Shown here: positions 9,195-18,868 of the stretch, piece by piece | Numbering within the stretch: position 1 is the stretch's first letter | Layout: each line of letters opens with the position of its first letter | NCBI RefSeq assembly: GCF_017742835.1 | Contig: NZ_CP072392.1 | Location: 5,208,180-5,272,179, forward strand | Source: Aquabacter sp. L1I39 | GTDB taxonomy: Bacteria; Pseudomonadota; Alphaproteobacteria; Rhizobiales; Xanthobacteraceae | DNA length: 64,000 nt | Direction of reading: 5' to 3' | The notes under the pieces: generated by a model | Seen by the model: the letters and a program-made list of their open reading frames with translations, nothing else | What the model was told of the DNA's origin: nothing | Database searches by the model: none | Program-made: the position numbers and the translations under genes

Positions 9195-11192
9195 ATGCCT
9201 TCCCGCGTCCCATTTGCCGTTTCCCGGCCCGCACTCCTGGCCGTAGCCGTCTCCTCACTCGTCCCGGTTTTCGCACCCACGGCCGCGCGCGCCCAGTCAG
9301 CGGTCCAGGCTGGTGCAGATATTGATCTGCCGCAGATTGTCATCAGCGCGACCGGCACCGCCACCCCCGCCTCCGAGGTGGCAAGCTCCGTCACGGTGAT
9401 CACCGCCGACGAGATCTCCAGGAACCAGGAGCGCAGCGTTCCGGACGTGCTCCAGTCCGTGCCCGGCCTCAACGTGGTTCAGACCGGAGGACCCGGCGGC
9501 ACCACCTCCGTTTTCATGCGCGGCACCAATTCCAACCAGGTCAAGATCTTGGTGGACGGCGTCGACATGACCGACCCATCCTCGCCCGACGGCACGTTCA
9601 ATCTCGGCCAGCTCATGACCAATGACATCTCGCGCATCGAGGTGCTGCGGGGTCCTCAGAGCGGCCTTTATGGCTCGGATGCCATTGGCGGCGTCATCTC
9701 CATTACCACCAAGCGCGGCAGCGGCCCGGCGAAGATCAACGGCTTCGTGGAGGCGGGCGCGCTCGGCACCTTCAATCAGGCGCTTGGGGTCAGCGGCGGC
9801 ACCGACAAGGTGGGCTATGCCTTCAATATCGGGCATTTCGCCTCCACCTCAATTCCCGTGACGCCGCCGGGCCTGGTGCCGCCCGGCTATCCCACCAATT
9901 TCAACAGCTTCGACAACTGGACCTATTCCGGCCGCCTCGACTTCGACCTGTCCGAGAATTTCTCGGTCAATTTTACCGGGCGCTATATCGATAGCCAGTT
10001 GGCCTATACGCCCGACATTTTCTCCATGGCCACTTTCTCCTCCATGCCGGCCATGCAGACGAGTACCTCCTTCTCCCGCGTCTTCCTGGGGAAGGCAGAG
10101 GGCGTGTGGACGGCACTGGACGGGGCTCTGGTGAGCAGTTTCGGCGTCTCGGCCACTGACCAGTCGCGCCCCACGACAGGGCCGAACCAGACCGAAAACG
10201 GCACGTATGACGGCCAGATGCAGACCTATTATCTACGCTCCACCTGGACCTTCATGCCGGGTCAGACCCTGTTGGGCGGCATCGAGCGCAAGAATGAGAG
10301 CATGACGTCGTCGAGCTATTACAGCTCGGGCGAACTCTCCGCCTCCAATGGCGACACCGCCGCCTATCTCCAACTCCAGTCGTCCTGGGGTGACCGCGTC
10401 TTCCTAGCGCTTAACGGGCGCTTCGACAGCGACGATACCTATGGCGACCATGCCACCTATCGCATTGCGCCCGCTTATCTTATCCCGGAGACGGGCACCA
10501 AGCTGAAGGCCACCTACGGCACCGGATTCAACGCCCCCTCGCTCTACCAGCTCTATGCCCCGGTCTACGGCAATCCCAACCTGAAGCCCGAGGAAAGCAC
10601 CGGCTGGGACGCGGGCTTCGAGCAGCAGGTCCTGAACGGCCGGGCCTCGTTCGGCGCCACTTATTTCCACAACAACCTGACGAACCTCATCGGCTACGAT
10701 CCGGTCACCTATGCCTATGTGAACGTCTCCCAGGCCACCACAAAGGGCGTGGAAGCCTTCGTGGCGGTGCAGGTCACCGATACGCTTTCGGTGCGAGTGG
10801 ACTATACCTATACGGACGCACAGGGCTCCTTCACGCCGGGAGGGGGCTACTCCGCCGGCGCCTGCGCCCCAGCCACCCTGGACACCTGCAACCTGCTGCG
10901 GCGGCCCAACAACAAGGTTTCGGTTACCGCCGACTGGCAGGCCACCGACAAGCTGAACCTCAACGCCACGCTGATCTATGTGTCCAGTTGGTGGGACATT
11001 GTGCGGCTATCCTCCGATTATGTGGACCAGCCCGGCTACACTATCCTAAACCTCGCGGCCAATTATGCGGTGAGCCCAAATGCCACCGTCTATGGCCGCA
11101 TCAACAATCTGTTCAACGAGACCTATGAAGATCCGAACGGCTTCCTGGCGCCCGGCTTCGGCGCGTATGGCGGCGTTCGCTTCACCTTCTGA
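9195..11192 (+). CDS. btuB: TonB-dependent vitamin B12 receptor BtuB
   Basis: Outer-membrane receptor for cobalamin, energised by TonB. 665 aa from ATG 9195, chosen because a Sec signal peptide follows directly (MPSRVPFAVSRPALLAVAVS, ending near AARAQS) and a GAGG site precedes it; an ATG at 9129 is in frame but has no signal. TonB-box-like DIDLPQIVISATG, plug domain (RSVPDVLQSVPGLNV, VFMRGTNSNQVKILVDG, IEVLRGPQSGLYGSDAIGGV) and a beta-barrel ending in the typical aromatic C-terminus GGVRFTF. First gene of btuB-btuF-btuC-btuD and preceded by a cobalamin riboswitch, which fixes the substrate assignment. Confidence 0.93.
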   Translation: MPSRVPFAVSRPALLAVAVSSLVPVFAPTAARAQSAVQAGADIDLPQIVISATGTATPASEVASSVTVITADEISRNQERSVPDVLQSVPGLNVVQTGGPGGTTSVFMRGTNSNQVKILVDGVDMTDPSSPDGTFNLGQLMTNDISRIEVLRGPQSGLYGSDAIGGVISITTKRGSGPAKINGFVEAGALGTFNQALGVSGGTDKVGYAFNIGHFASTSIPVTPPGLVPPGYPTNFNSFDNWTYSGRLDFDLSENFSVNFTGRYIDSQLAYTPDIFSMATFSSMPAMQTSTSFSRVFLGKAEGVWTALDGALVSSFGVSATDQSRPTTGPNQTENGTYDGQMQTYYLRSTWTFMPGQTLLGGIERKNESMTSSSYYSSGELSASNGDTAAYLQLQSSWGDRVFLALNGRFDSDDTYGDHATYRIAPAYLIPETGTKLKATYGTGFNAPSLYQLYAPVYGNPNLKPEESTGWDAGFEQQVLNGRASFGATYFHNNLTNLIGYDPVTYAYVNVSQATTKGVEAFVAVQVTDTLSVRVDYTYTDAQGSFTPGGGYSAGACAPATLDTCNLLRRPNNKVSVTADWQATDKLNLNATLIYVSSWWDIVRLSSDYVDQPGYTILNLAANYAVSPNATVYGRINNLFNETYEDPNGFLAPGFGAYGGVRFTF

Positions 11193-11199
11193 GCGGCCC

Positions 11200-12168
11200 A
11201 TGAGCAAGCCCGCCCGCCCCCCTCTCCTCCTCCGCCCGCGCAGGCGGGGCTGGGGGCGGTGCGCCTGCGCGAGCCTTGCGGCTTTCGCCTTGCTGATCGC
11301 CGCTGTGGCGTCGGCACAACAGGTTAGCTCGCCTCAACCCGAAGAGACGAGGCCACCGAAGCCGGCGCGGATCGCCTCCCTCAATCTGTGCGGCGACGAA
11401 TTGCTGTTGCGGCTGGCGGACCGCGACCGCATCGCCTCGGTCACCTTTCTCGCCGGTGAGCCCGGCAGTTCCAATGTCGCCGCTCTTGCGCAAGGCGTGC
11501 CCACCAATCGCGGGCTGGCCGAGGAAATCGTTCCGCTGGAGCCGGATCTCGTCATTACCGGCGCCTTCACCACCCGCGCCACGTCCGACTTGCTGCGCAG
11601 GCTTGGGGTGCCGGTCCTCGAACTGCCCATGCCGACGACGTTGGATGAGGCCTATGAGCAAATCCGACAGGTGGCCGAACGTATCGGCGAGCCGGAGCGC
11701 GGCGCGGCCATGATTTCTCGCATGCGGACGGAGATCGCGGCGCTACCGGCCCGTTCCGGACGGGCGCGCACCGCCATTGTCCTGCGCCCCAACGGCTTCA
11801 CCGCGGGCAAGGCCTCGCTCGCGGACGATCTGATGGTCCGTGCCGGCCTCGACAACCTCGCGACGCGTCTGCCCGCAGACAAGTTCGGCCAATTGCCGCT
11901 CGAAGAAGTGGTGGTGGCACATCCGGACGTTCTGGTGGTGGACACGGACCCTGCCGCACCGCCTTCCCTCGCCGAGAGTCTTCTCGATCATCCGGCTTTG
12001 CGCGGCTTCAGCCAGGAGGGGCGGACTGTGGTGCTGCCGGCTCGCCTGTGGGCTTGCGCCGGGCCGGAACTGGCCGAGGCCGCCGCGCGCCTGTCCGTTG
12101 GCGCGCCTCCCCAAACCGCTACCTCCCAAGCCTTGGCGCCGCTCGGACCGCAGCGGGACAAACCATGA
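11200..12168 (+). CDS. btuF: Periplasmic cobalamin-binding protein BtuF
   Basis: Substrate-binding protein of the B12 ABC importer. 322 aa. An arginine-rich N-terminus is followed by a hydrophobic export segment (ACASLAAFALLIAAVASAQQ), then a helical-backbone binding fold: IASLNLCGDELLLRLADRDR, EEIVPLEPDLVITG, and VVLPARLWACAGPELAEAAA. The ATG lies 7 nt after the btuB stop and the gene overlaps btuC by 4 nt (ATGA). Its place between receptor and permease supports the call over other metal-chelate binding proteins of the same fold. Confidence 0.9.
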   Translation: MSKPARPPLLLRPRRRGWGRCACASLAAFALLIAAVASAQQVSSPQPEETRPPKPARIASLNLCGDELLLRLADRDRIASVTFLAGEPGSSNVAALAQGVPTNRGLAEEIVPLEPDLVITGAFTTRATSDLLRRLGVPVLELPMPTTLDEAYEQIRQVAERIGEPERGAAMISRMRTEIAALPARSGRARTAIVLRPNGFTAGKASLADDLMVRAGLDNLATRLPADKFGQLPLEEVVVAHPDVLVVDTDPAAPPSLAESLLDHPALRGFSQEGRTVVLPARLWACAGPELAEAAARLSVGAPPQTATSQALAPLGPQRDKP

Positions 12169-13208
12169 GCGCCCCTGGTGAAGTTCCCGCGCGCGCGCGT
12201 CACCATCTTCTCGGCCTGTCTCCCCATGGCTGGCTGGTCGCGGGCCTCGCCCTGCTGGTGGCCGGGCTGTTCGCGGTTTCGGTGGCGCTTGGCTACGCGC
12301 CCCTGGATTGGCCGCGCGCCCTGGCCGACCTCTTCGCCGGGCGCGACAGCATCCCGGCCCTGGTCCTGGTGGAGCTGCGCCTGCCCCGAGCCATTCTCGC
12401 CGCCACCGTCGGTTTCAGCCTGGGTCTGACCGGCGCGGCCATGCAGGGGCTCATGCGCAATCCCCTGGCCGATCCCGGTGTGGTTGGCGTGTCCGGCGCG
12501 GCGGCCTTTGGGGCGGTGGTGGCCTTCTACTTCGGTCTCAGCGCGGCCTTCTCTCTGGCGCTGCCCATTGGCGGGCTGATTGGCGCCGCCATCGCCACGG
12601 CACTGCTGCTTGCCCTGGCGCGGCGAGGGACCGGAACGGCCACACTTGTGCTGGCGGGCGTCGCCATCAACAGCCTCACCGGCGCCCTGACGGCGCTCGC
12701 CCTCAACCTCGCGCCCAGCCCCTATGCGGCGCTGGAAGTCGTGTTCTGGCTGATGGGATCGCTGTCCGACCGATCGCTTGTGCATGTGGCGCTCTCGCTG
12801 CCCTTCATGCTGTCCGGCTGGGCTCTGGTGCTCGCCACCGGACGCGCCATGGACGCCTTGACGCTTGGCGAGGACACCGCAGCCAGCCTCGGATTCTCCA
12901 TGCCCCGCGTCCGCCTCTTGGTGGTGGGTGGGACAGCGGCCGCGGTGGGTGCATCGGTGGCGGTGTCGGGCGCCATCGGGTTTGTGGGGCTGGTTGTGCC
13001 GCACGTGATGCGCCCCCTGGTGCGGCATCGGCCAGGCCGGCTTCTGCTGGTGAGCGGGCTTGCGGGGGCCGCACTCACCCTTGGCGCGGACATTGCCGTC
13101 CGCCTCATTCCCACCCGGCCAGAGCTGAAGCTCGGCGTGGTTACGGCGCTCATCGGCGCCCCGTTCTTCTTCGCCATGCTCCGGCACTTGAAGGTGGAGG
13201 GAGAATGA
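12165..13208 (+). CDS. btuC: Cobalamin ABC transporter permease BtuC
   Basis: FecCD/BtuC-type permease, 347 aa with about ten predicted membrane helices. Family stretches include PRAILAATVGFSLGLTGAAM, RNPLADPGVVGVSGAAAFG, and GAIGFVGLVVPHVMR with RHRPGRLLLVSGLAGA near the C-terminus (the coupling region). The ATG overlaps the btuF stop (ATGA), so I reject the longer reading that begins inside btuF. It also overlaps btuD by 4 nt. Confidence 0.95.
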   Translation: MSAPGEVPARARHHLLGLSPHGWLVAGLALLVAGLFAVSVALGYAPLDWPRALADLFAGRDSIPALVLVELRLPRAILAATVGFSLGLTGAAMQGLMRNPLADPGVVGVSGAAAFGAVVAFYFGLSAAFSLALPIGGLIGAAIATALLLALARRGTGTATLVLAGVAINSLTGALTALALNLAPSPYAALEVVFWLMGSLSDRSLVHVALSLPFMLSGWALVLATGRAMDALTLGEDTAASLGFSMPRVRLLVVGGTAAAVGASVAVSGAIGFVGLVVPHVMRPLVRHRPGRLLLVSGLAGAALTLGADIAVRLIPTRPELKLGVVTALIGAPFFFAMLRHLKVEGE

Positions 13209-13969
13209 TGCTCGAGGCACGGGCTATCAGCGCAATGCGGGGGGCCGCCAGGGTCCTGGACGGCGTCTCCCTGTCGGTGACAGGCGGCGAGCTCCTGGGC
13301 CTCATCGGGCCCAATGGCGCCGGCAAGACCACATTGCTGCGGGCCCTGTGCGGTCTCGACCTGGTGGAGACCGGCACGGTGGCCTTCGCAGGACGTCCCC
13401 TCGCTGAACTTGGTCGCGCGCAACGGGGCAGCACCATCTCCTACCTGGCACAAGGCGGGCGCATCCACTGGCCCATGCGCGTGGCGGACCTGGTGGCGCT
13501 GGGGCGGCTACCGCACGATCCCTCGCCCACCCCCGACGACCCTGCTGTGGAACGGGCCCTGCGGGCTGCCGATGTCGTGGCCCTGCGCCATCGCATCACC
13601 GGGTCCCTCTCGGGCGGCGAGCGGGCTCGGGTGCTACTGGCGCGCGCGCTGGCGGTGGAGGCCCCCGTCCTGCTGGCGGACGAGCCCGTCGCGGCGCTCG
13701 ATCCCTACCACCAGCTTCAGGTCATGGAGTTGCTGCGCGCCACGGCACGGCGCGGAACCGCCGTTGCGCTGGTGCTTCATGACCTCACCCTTGCCGCGCG
13801 CTTCTGCGATCGCCTCGCCGTGATGCATGACGGGCGCATCCTCGCCGAGGGGCCGCCCGGTGACGTGCTGCGCCCGGATCTGATGGCGCAGGCCTTCGCG
13901 GTGACGGTGGAGCAAGGCACGCGCGACGGCGAACCCTTCGTCCTGCCCTGGCGGCGCAAGGCGCCGTAG
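13205..13969 (+). CDS. btuD: Cobalamin ABC transporter ATP-binding protein BtuD
   Basis: 254 aa ATPase of the importer. Walker A GPNGAGKTT at residues 35-43, signature LSGGERAR near 137, Walker B VLLADEP followed by VAALDP, and the switch histidine in LVLHDLTLAARF. Two in-frame ATGs (13205, 13208) are possible; the first overlaps the btuC stop as ATGA and is preferred. It is the last gene of the B12 operon; 8 nt later the oppositely oriented methyltransferase gene ends. Confidence 0.93.
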   Translation: MMLEARAISAMRGAARVLDGVSLSVTGGELLGLIGPNGAGKTTLLRALCGLDLVETGTVAFAGRPLAELGRAQRGSTISYLAQGGRIHWPMRVADLVALGRLPHDPSPTPDDPAVERALRAADVVALRHRITGSLSGGERARVLLARALAVEAPVLLADEPVAALDPYHQLQVMELLRATARRGTAVALVLHDLTLAARFCDRLAVMHDGRILAEGPPGDVLRPDLMAQAFAVTVEQGTRDGEPFVLPWRRKAP

Positions 13970-13977
13970 CCCCAGAT

Positions 13978-15213
13978 TCAGATGATCTCGATCTCCGGGA
14001 AGGGGAAGATCAGATGGCCGCCATCGGCCAGGAACTGCGCCTCGCGCTGGACGATGCCGTCCTTGAAGTGCCACGGCAGCACCAGGAAATAGTCCGGCTT
14101 CATGGCCCGCGCCTCTTCCTCGGAGATGATGGGGATATGGGTGCCGGGCGTGAAGGCGCCGAACTTGTCGGGATTGACCTCCGCGATCGCCGGCAATTCC
14201 TTCTCCGTGATGCCGCAGAATTGCAGCACCACGTTGCCCTTGGTGGAGGCGCCATAGCCAAACACCTTCTTGCCATCCGCCGCCAAAGCCCGCAGGAGGC
14301 GGACGAGGTCTTCCCGGTGGCGATAGACGCGCTCCTCGAAATCGCGGAACGGGCGAGGCGTGCCGAGCCCCATCCGCTCTTCCTGGGACAGCAACCAGTC
14401 AAGGACCGCACGGGTGCCTTCGCGGGGATCGTTCTGGCGCACAGCCGTCACCGCGAAACTGCCACCGTTCACGGCATTCATCTTCACGTCGATCGCGCGC
14501 ATGCCGGCGGCGGCCAGGATCGCCTGCACGACGCCGAAGGAATAATATTCCAGATGCTCGTGGCAGACGGTGTCATAGGAGGTGAGACGGAGCATCGAGG
14601 GCATGTAGCTCTGCTCGAAATGCCAGATGCCGCCCGGCGCCAGGACGCTCTCCACCTCCCGCGCGAAGGCGATGGGATCCTCCAAATCATAGAACATGGC
14701 GATGGAGGTGACGATCTTGGCAGGCGCCGCGCCGGCGGCGGCGAACGCGCGCGTGCTGAAGAAGTCGGGCACGAGCTTGATGTCGTCGGGATAGTGCTCG
14801 GCGAACTTGGCTCCGGTCGGGTCGATGCCGATGCGGTTGAGCCCGGCAACTGTGTAGGCTTTCAGGGAGGTGGCATCGTTGGCGCCGATATCCAGCACCG
14901 TATCGCCCGCCGACAGCCCGGCAAAGCGCTCCAGCCAGCGGATCTTCTGAGTGAGATGGCGCACCATGCTCTGGTTGAGGCCGGAGCGGTAGCCATAATT
15001 CTCGCCATACATTTCCGACAGGCTGAAGGAATGGGCGAGCTGGAGAAGCCCGGACGTGGGGCACCAGACGAGACGCAGGGGACCGCGCGTGATGGGTGCG
15101 GCCGGATCCTTCGGAAACACGCCGGTCAGGGCCTGCTCGCCAAGATCGAGAACCGGAATGAGGGTCCTGCCGCCACCGATGCGGCATTCGTCGATCATGG
15201 TGTAGTCGGCCAT
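13978..15213 (-). CDS. SAM-dependent C-methyltransferase of the nucleotide-sugar type
   Basis: 411 aa. Built like NDP-hexose C-methyltransferases: an N-terminal putative zinc-binding domain (about 1-70), a Rossmann methyltransferase core (DTVLDIGANDATSLKAYTVA near 105; FYDLEDPIAFAREV; HFEQSYMPSML; CHEHLEYYSF with the usual His pair) and a C-terminal domain with KKVFGYGASTKGNVVLQFCG. In the N-terminal domain only one cysteine of each expected CxxC pair remains (ECRIGGG, VWCPTSG). ATG 15213 gives the normal start MADYTMIDE; upstream frame is unrelated. Probably modifies a surface-polysaccharide sugar; the substrate is unknown and no sugar-nucleotide gene adjoins it. Confidence 0.8.
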   Translation of the reverse strand: MADYTMIDECRIGGGRTLIPVLDLGEQALTGVFPKDPAAPITRGPLRLVWCPTSGLLQLAHSFSLSEMYGENYGYRSGLNQSMVRHLTQKIRWLERFAGLSAGDTVLDIGANDATSLKAYTVAGLNRIGIDPTGAKFAEHYPDDIKLVPDFFSTRAFAAAGAAPAKIVTSIAMFYDLEDPIAFAREVESVLAPGGIWHFEQSYMPSMLRLTSYDTVCHEHLEYYSFGVVQAILAAAGMRAIDVKMNAVNGGSFAVTAVRQNDPREGTRAVLDWLLSQEERMGLGTPRPFRDFEERVYRHREDLVRLLRALAADGKKVFGYGASTKGNVVLQFCGITEKELPAIAEVNPDKFGAFTPGTHIPIISEEEARAMKPDYFLVLPWHFKDGIVQREAQFLADGGHLIFPFPEIEII

Positions 15214-15394
15214 TGCACGCTTCCTCTCAACACCCAAGCACCGGACCCACGGCACGCGCGAGCCTTTGCGGCCCCTGACATAAGCCAATCCCTCGCAATC
15301 GCACAAAGGGTTTTCCGCGCCGCCCGCGCTGCCGGCGCGGGCATGCTGGTGCTTTCCGGGACCGGGGTAACGACACCCGTTTCCCTTTGCGCCT

Positions 15395-16756
15395 TCAGGA
15401 ATGCACGGCGGCTGCCAACGTGCGGAAGGGCTTTCCAGCCTTGAGGTGAGCCTCGATTTCCTCCAGCGACAGTCCGCTGGTCTCTGGCACGTAGCGGGCG
15501 GTGAAGAAGAGCCCGAACACGCACACCAGGGCATAGATGGCGAAGACGCCAGCAAGGCCGATGACGTCGATCAGCACCGGGAAGGTCAGCACCACCACGA
15601 AGTTGAACGCCCAATTGGTGAGCGAGGCCGCACCCATGCCCGGCCCGCGCAGATTGAGCGGGAAGATTTCGGACATCATGACCCACGGCAGCGGGCCGAT
15701 GCTCACTGCAAAGGACGCGATGTAGAGGACGAGGCCGATGATGGAGACCATCTCCATGCCCGGCATGTTCGCCCAGGCTGAGATTGCGATCATGCCGAGG
15801 CTCGCGGCCGCCCCGGCAAAGCCGATGAACATCAGCTTCCGCCGTCCGATCCGGTCAATGAGGCCCATGGCCACCACCGTCATCAACACATTGACGATCC
15901 CGATTCCCACGGTGGCAAGGAGCTGGGTCTGGGTGGAAGAGAAGCCGGAATGGGCGAACACGGTCGGTGCGAAATAGATCACCGCATTGATGCCGGAAAG
16001 TTGCTGGAGCAGGAACAGCCCCATGCCCACCACCAGAGCGGGGCGCGCCACAGGGCCGAACAGGTCCCGCCAGTTTCCCCCGCCCGCATCGGACCTCACA
16101 GCGGCCGTGATTTCCGCCAGCGCCCGTTCCACCTTGGGATCGGAGGGGGAGACGCCCTCGATGCGCGCGATCACCTGCCGCGCATCCTTGGTGCGGCCGC
16201 GCAGCATGAGCCAGCGGGGCGTGTCGGAGAGCGCCGCCACGCCAGCCAGCAAGAGCATGCCGGGCACGACCGCCGTGGCGAACATGCCGCGCCAGGACTC
16301 TCCGAAGGTCCAGCCGACCAGATAGGCGAACAGAATGCCGAGCGTGATCGCCAGCTGATAGACGGACACCAGCCGGCCCCGGATGCGGGCGGGCGCCGTC
16401 TCGGAAATGTAGAGCGGCGCCACCATGGCCGCGACACCGATGGCAAGGCCCAGCAGCAGGCGGCCCAGCGAAAGCACGAGCAGGTTGGGCGCGATAGCGC
16501 ACAGGGCCGCCCCCACGATGAAGAGCAGGCCTGCCCCCATGAGCAGCTTCCGCCGGCCATGGGGCGCCGCGAGCCAGCCGCCCAGCACCGCGCCAGCAAG
16601 CGCGCCGAGGGGCACGGTTGCCGTCATCAGCCCTTCTTCGAGCGGAGAAATGCCGAATGTCTGGCGCAAGGGGTGAAGGGCGCCTGCGATGATGCCCTCG
16701 TCGAAGCCGAACAACAGGCCGGCAATGCCCGCGATGCAGGCAATCACATAGATCAT
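15395..16756 (-). CDS. MFS sugar porter
   Basis: 453 aa, twelve predicted helices. Sugar-porter family signatures: GFDEGIIAGAL in helix 1, GRRKLLMGAG between helices 2 and 3, PLYISETAPARIRGRLVS after helix 4, QQLSGINAVIYFAP in helix 7, DRIGRRKLMFIG between 8 and 9, and a C-terminal RYVPETSGLSLEEIE. Substrate is probably a hexose or pentose:H+ symport substrate. The start ATG (16756) is preceded on the minus strand by nine consecutive G residues only 2 nt away, an unusual ribosome-binding region that could be prone to slippage. Confidence 0.88.
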   Translation of the reverse strand: MIYVIACIAGIAGLLFGFDEGIIAGALHPLRQTFGISPLEEGLMTATVPLGALAGAVLGGWLAAPHGRRKLLMGAGLLFIVGAALCAIAPNLLVLSLGRLLLGLAIGVAAMVAPLYISETAPARIRGRLVSVYQLAITLGILFAYLVGWTFGESWRGMFATAVVPGMLLLAGVAALSDTPRWLMLRGRTKDARQVIARIEGVSPSDPKVERALAEITAAVRSDAGGGNWRDLFGPVARPALVVGMGLFLLQQLSGINAVIYFAPTVFAHSGFSSTQTQLLATVGIGIVNVLMTVVAMGLIDRIGRRKLMFIGFAGAAASLGMIAISAWANMPGMEMVSIIGLVLYIASFAVSIGPLPWVMMSEIFPLNLRGPGMGAASLTNWAFNFVVVLTFPVLIDVIGLAGVFAIYALVCVFGLFFTARYVPETSGLSLEEIEAHLKAGKPFRTLAAAVHS

Positions 16757-16972
16757 GGCCCCCCCCCTGGCCGGCTTGGGCGCGGCCGCTCTTTCCTGCT
16801 GTAGCCGCCCGGCCCGCGCCTGTGAAGCGCACAGAAGTGAGGGCGAGGCACATGGGCAGCCACGCGCTCGTGAACGCGCAGGCCTCCCATGACTGCGCGC
16901 GGGATTGACGGCGCCTCCGTCCTCCCTTAACGGCTCGCCCTTCTGAACATTAAGGACACCGCGCCCCGCGCC

Positions 16973-18307
16973 ATGGCCGAACTCGCGCCGAAAGCCTCGC
17001 CCCGCATCTCTTTCGTTTCCCTCGGCTGCCCCAAGGCGCTGGTGGACAGCGAGCGCATTGTCACGCGCCTGCGCGCCGAAGGCTATGAGCTGACCCGCAC
17101 CCATGCGGGAGCGGATCTCGTCATCGTCAACACCTGCGGCTTCCTGGACAGCGCCAAGGCCGAAAGCCTCGCCGCCATCGGCGACGCGCTCGCCGAGAAT
17201 GGGAAGGTGGTGGTCACCGGCTGCATGGGCGCCGAGCCCGAGCAGATCCGCCTCGCCCATCCCGGGGTGCTGGCCGTCACCGGCCCGCAGCAATATGAGA
17301 GCGTGCTCGCCGCCGTCCATGAGGCGGTGCCGCCGCAGCACGATCCCTTCCTGGACCTCGTGCCCGAGCACGGCGTGAAGCTCACGCCCCGCCACTACGC
17401 CTATCTGAAGATTTCAGAAGGCTGCAATAACCGCTGCACCTTCTGCATCATCCCCAAGCTGCGTGGTGACCTGGTGAGTCGCCCGCTCTCCGACGTCATG
17501 CGCGAGGCGGAGAAGCTGGTGGCGGCGGGCGTGAAGGAGCTCCTGGTCATCTCCCAGGACACGTCGGCCTATGGCGTCGACATCAAATATGCCCCGAGCA
17601 CGTGGCGCGAGAAGGAGCGGCAGGCCCGCTTCTATGATCTGGCCGAAGCGCTGGGCGAGTTGGGCGCGTGGGTGCGCCTGCATTATGTCTATCCTTATCC
17701 CCACGTGGACCGCGTGATGGAGCTGATGGCCGCCGGAAAGGTGCTGCCCTATCTGGACATCCCATTCCAGCACGCCAGCCCCACCGTGCTGAAGCGCATG
17801 AAGCGCCCGGCCGCCCAGGAGAAGACCCTAGCGCGGGTGCAGGCGTGGCGCGCGGCGGTTCCGGATCTGACCTTGCGCTCCACGTTCATCGTCGGCTTCC
17901 CTGGGGAGTCCGAGGCGGAATTTCAGGAATTGCTGGACTTCCTTGGCGAGGCGGAACTGGACCGAGTGGGCTGCTTCAAGTTCGAGCCGGTTGACGGTGC
18001 ACCGGCCAATGCCCTGGCCGATCCGGTGCCCGAAGAGGTGAAGACCGAGCGCTATGACCGCTTCATGCGCACCCAGCAGGCCATTTCCGCCCGCCGCCTG
18101 AAGCGCAAGGTGGGCACGCGCCAGCAGGTGATCATCGATGCGGTGACCCCGGCGGGCGCCATCGGCCGCACCAAGGGCGACGCCCCCGAAATTGACGGCC
18201 GCGTGCACGTGGCTTCCCGCCGCCCGCTTCGGGTGGGCGAAATCACCTCGGTCAAGATCGACGGCTCCGACGCCTACGATCTGCGCGGCACAGCGGTGGG
18301 GTTCTGA
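16973..18307 (+). CDS. rimO: Ribosomal protein S12 methylthiotransferase RimO
   Basis: Radical-SAM enzyme that adds a methylthio group to the conserved Asp of ribosomal protein S12. 444 aa. N-terminal UPF0004 domain with cysteines 19, 55 and 84 ([29 protein letters not shown]), radical-SAM motif [19 protein letters not shown] with C151/C155/C158, [18 protein letters not shown], and a C-terminal TRAM domain ending [10 protein letters not shown]. The [12 protein letters not shown] start is specific for RimO rather than MiaB. Monocistronic, followed by a strong terminator. Confidence 0.96.
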   Translation: MAELAPKASPRISFVSLGCPKALVDSERIVTRLRAEGYELTRTHAGADLVIVNTCGFLDSAKAESLAAIGDALAENGKVVVTGCMGAEPEQIRLAHPGVLAVTGPQQYESVLAAVHEAVPPQHDPFLDLVPEHGVKLTPRHYAYLKISEGCNNRCTFCIIPKLRGDLVSRPLSDVMREAEKLVAAGVKELLVISQDTSAYGVDIKYAPSTWREKERQARFYDLAEALGELGAWVRLHYVYPYPHVDRVMELMAAGKVLPYLDIPFQHASPTVLKRMKRPAAQEKTLARVQAWRAAVPDLTLRSTFIVGFPGESEAEFQELLDFLGEAELDRVGCFKFEPVDGAPANALADPVPEEVKTERYDRFMRTQQAISARRLKRKVGTRQQVIIDAVTPAGAIGRTKGDAPEIDGRVHVASRRPLRVGEITSVKIDGSDAYDLRGTAVGF

Positions 18308-18338
18308 CCCCCGCCCCACCGGCAATGGCTATCCAAAC

Positions 18339-18370
18339 AAAAACGGCCGGGCTCTCGCCCGGCCGTTTTT
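18339..18370. terminator. Rho-independent terminator of rimO / rpoZ
   Basis: 14-bp perfect stem (18339-18352 with 18357-18370), TCTC loop, A5 before and T5 after, so it can serve both converging genes rimO and rpoZ. Confidence 0.95.
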
Positions 18371-18389
18371 CGTCCTGGTGACCGAGGGC

Positions 18390-18779
18390 TCAGCCTTCGT
18401 CGTCGTCCGAATGCTCCGGGGGCACGAGGCCCTGGAGGCCGGCGAGCAGCTCTTCCTCGGTCATGCGGTCCATCACGATGTCCGCATCATCAACGGAGCC
18501 GGACTCGCTGGAGGCGATCATGGGCACCGCCTCAGGCTCGGGCTCGTCCACCTCGGTGTACTTCTGGAGCGAGTGGATCAGGTCTTCCTTGAGATCCTCG
18601 GGGCTGACGGTCTCGTCAGCAATCTCACGCAGGGCCACGACGGGGTTCTTGTCGTTGTCGCGATCGATGGTGATCGGGGCGCCGGAAGAAATCATGCGGG
18701 CACGGTGGCCGGCGAGGAGGACCAGCTCGAACCGGTTGTCCACCTTGTCGATGCAATCCTCAACGGTAACACGGGCCAT
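18390..18779 (-). CDS. rpoZ: RNA polymerase omega subunit
   Basis: 129 aa. N-terminal [20 protein letters not shown] and [10 protein letters not shown] are the omega signature; the AREIADET-type segment ([11 protein letters not shown]) follows. The C-terminal half (about 70-129) is an acidic extension ending HSDDDEG, as in many alphaproteobacteria. Omega chaperones assembly of beta' and can bind ppGpp. It is often paired with spoT/relA genes, which are absent here. A candidate promoter lies about 60-90 nt upstream. Confidence 0.96.
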   Translation of the reverse strand: MARVTVEDCIDKVDNRFELVLLAGHRARMISSGAPITIDRDNDKNPVVALREIADETVSPEDLKEDLIHSLQKYTEVDEPEPEAVPMIASSESGSVDDADIVMDRMTEEELLAGLQGLVPPEHSDDDEG

Positions 18780-18839
18780 TGGACAGGCACTCCCTCGTGC
18801 GCGGTAAAAAATGACGCAACGGGTGCGTTGAAGCTGCGC

Positions 18840-18868
18840 CCCATAGCCTATAAGGTCAGATGGCGCAA
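18840..18868 (-). promoter_or_regulatory. Candidate sigma-70 promoter of rpoZ
   Basis: Minus strand reads TTGCGC (18863-18868), 17-nt spacer, TATGGG (18840-18845), a fair match to an alphaproteobacterial housekeeping promoter at a sensible distance from the rpoZ ATG. Based on inspection only. Confidence 0.35.
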
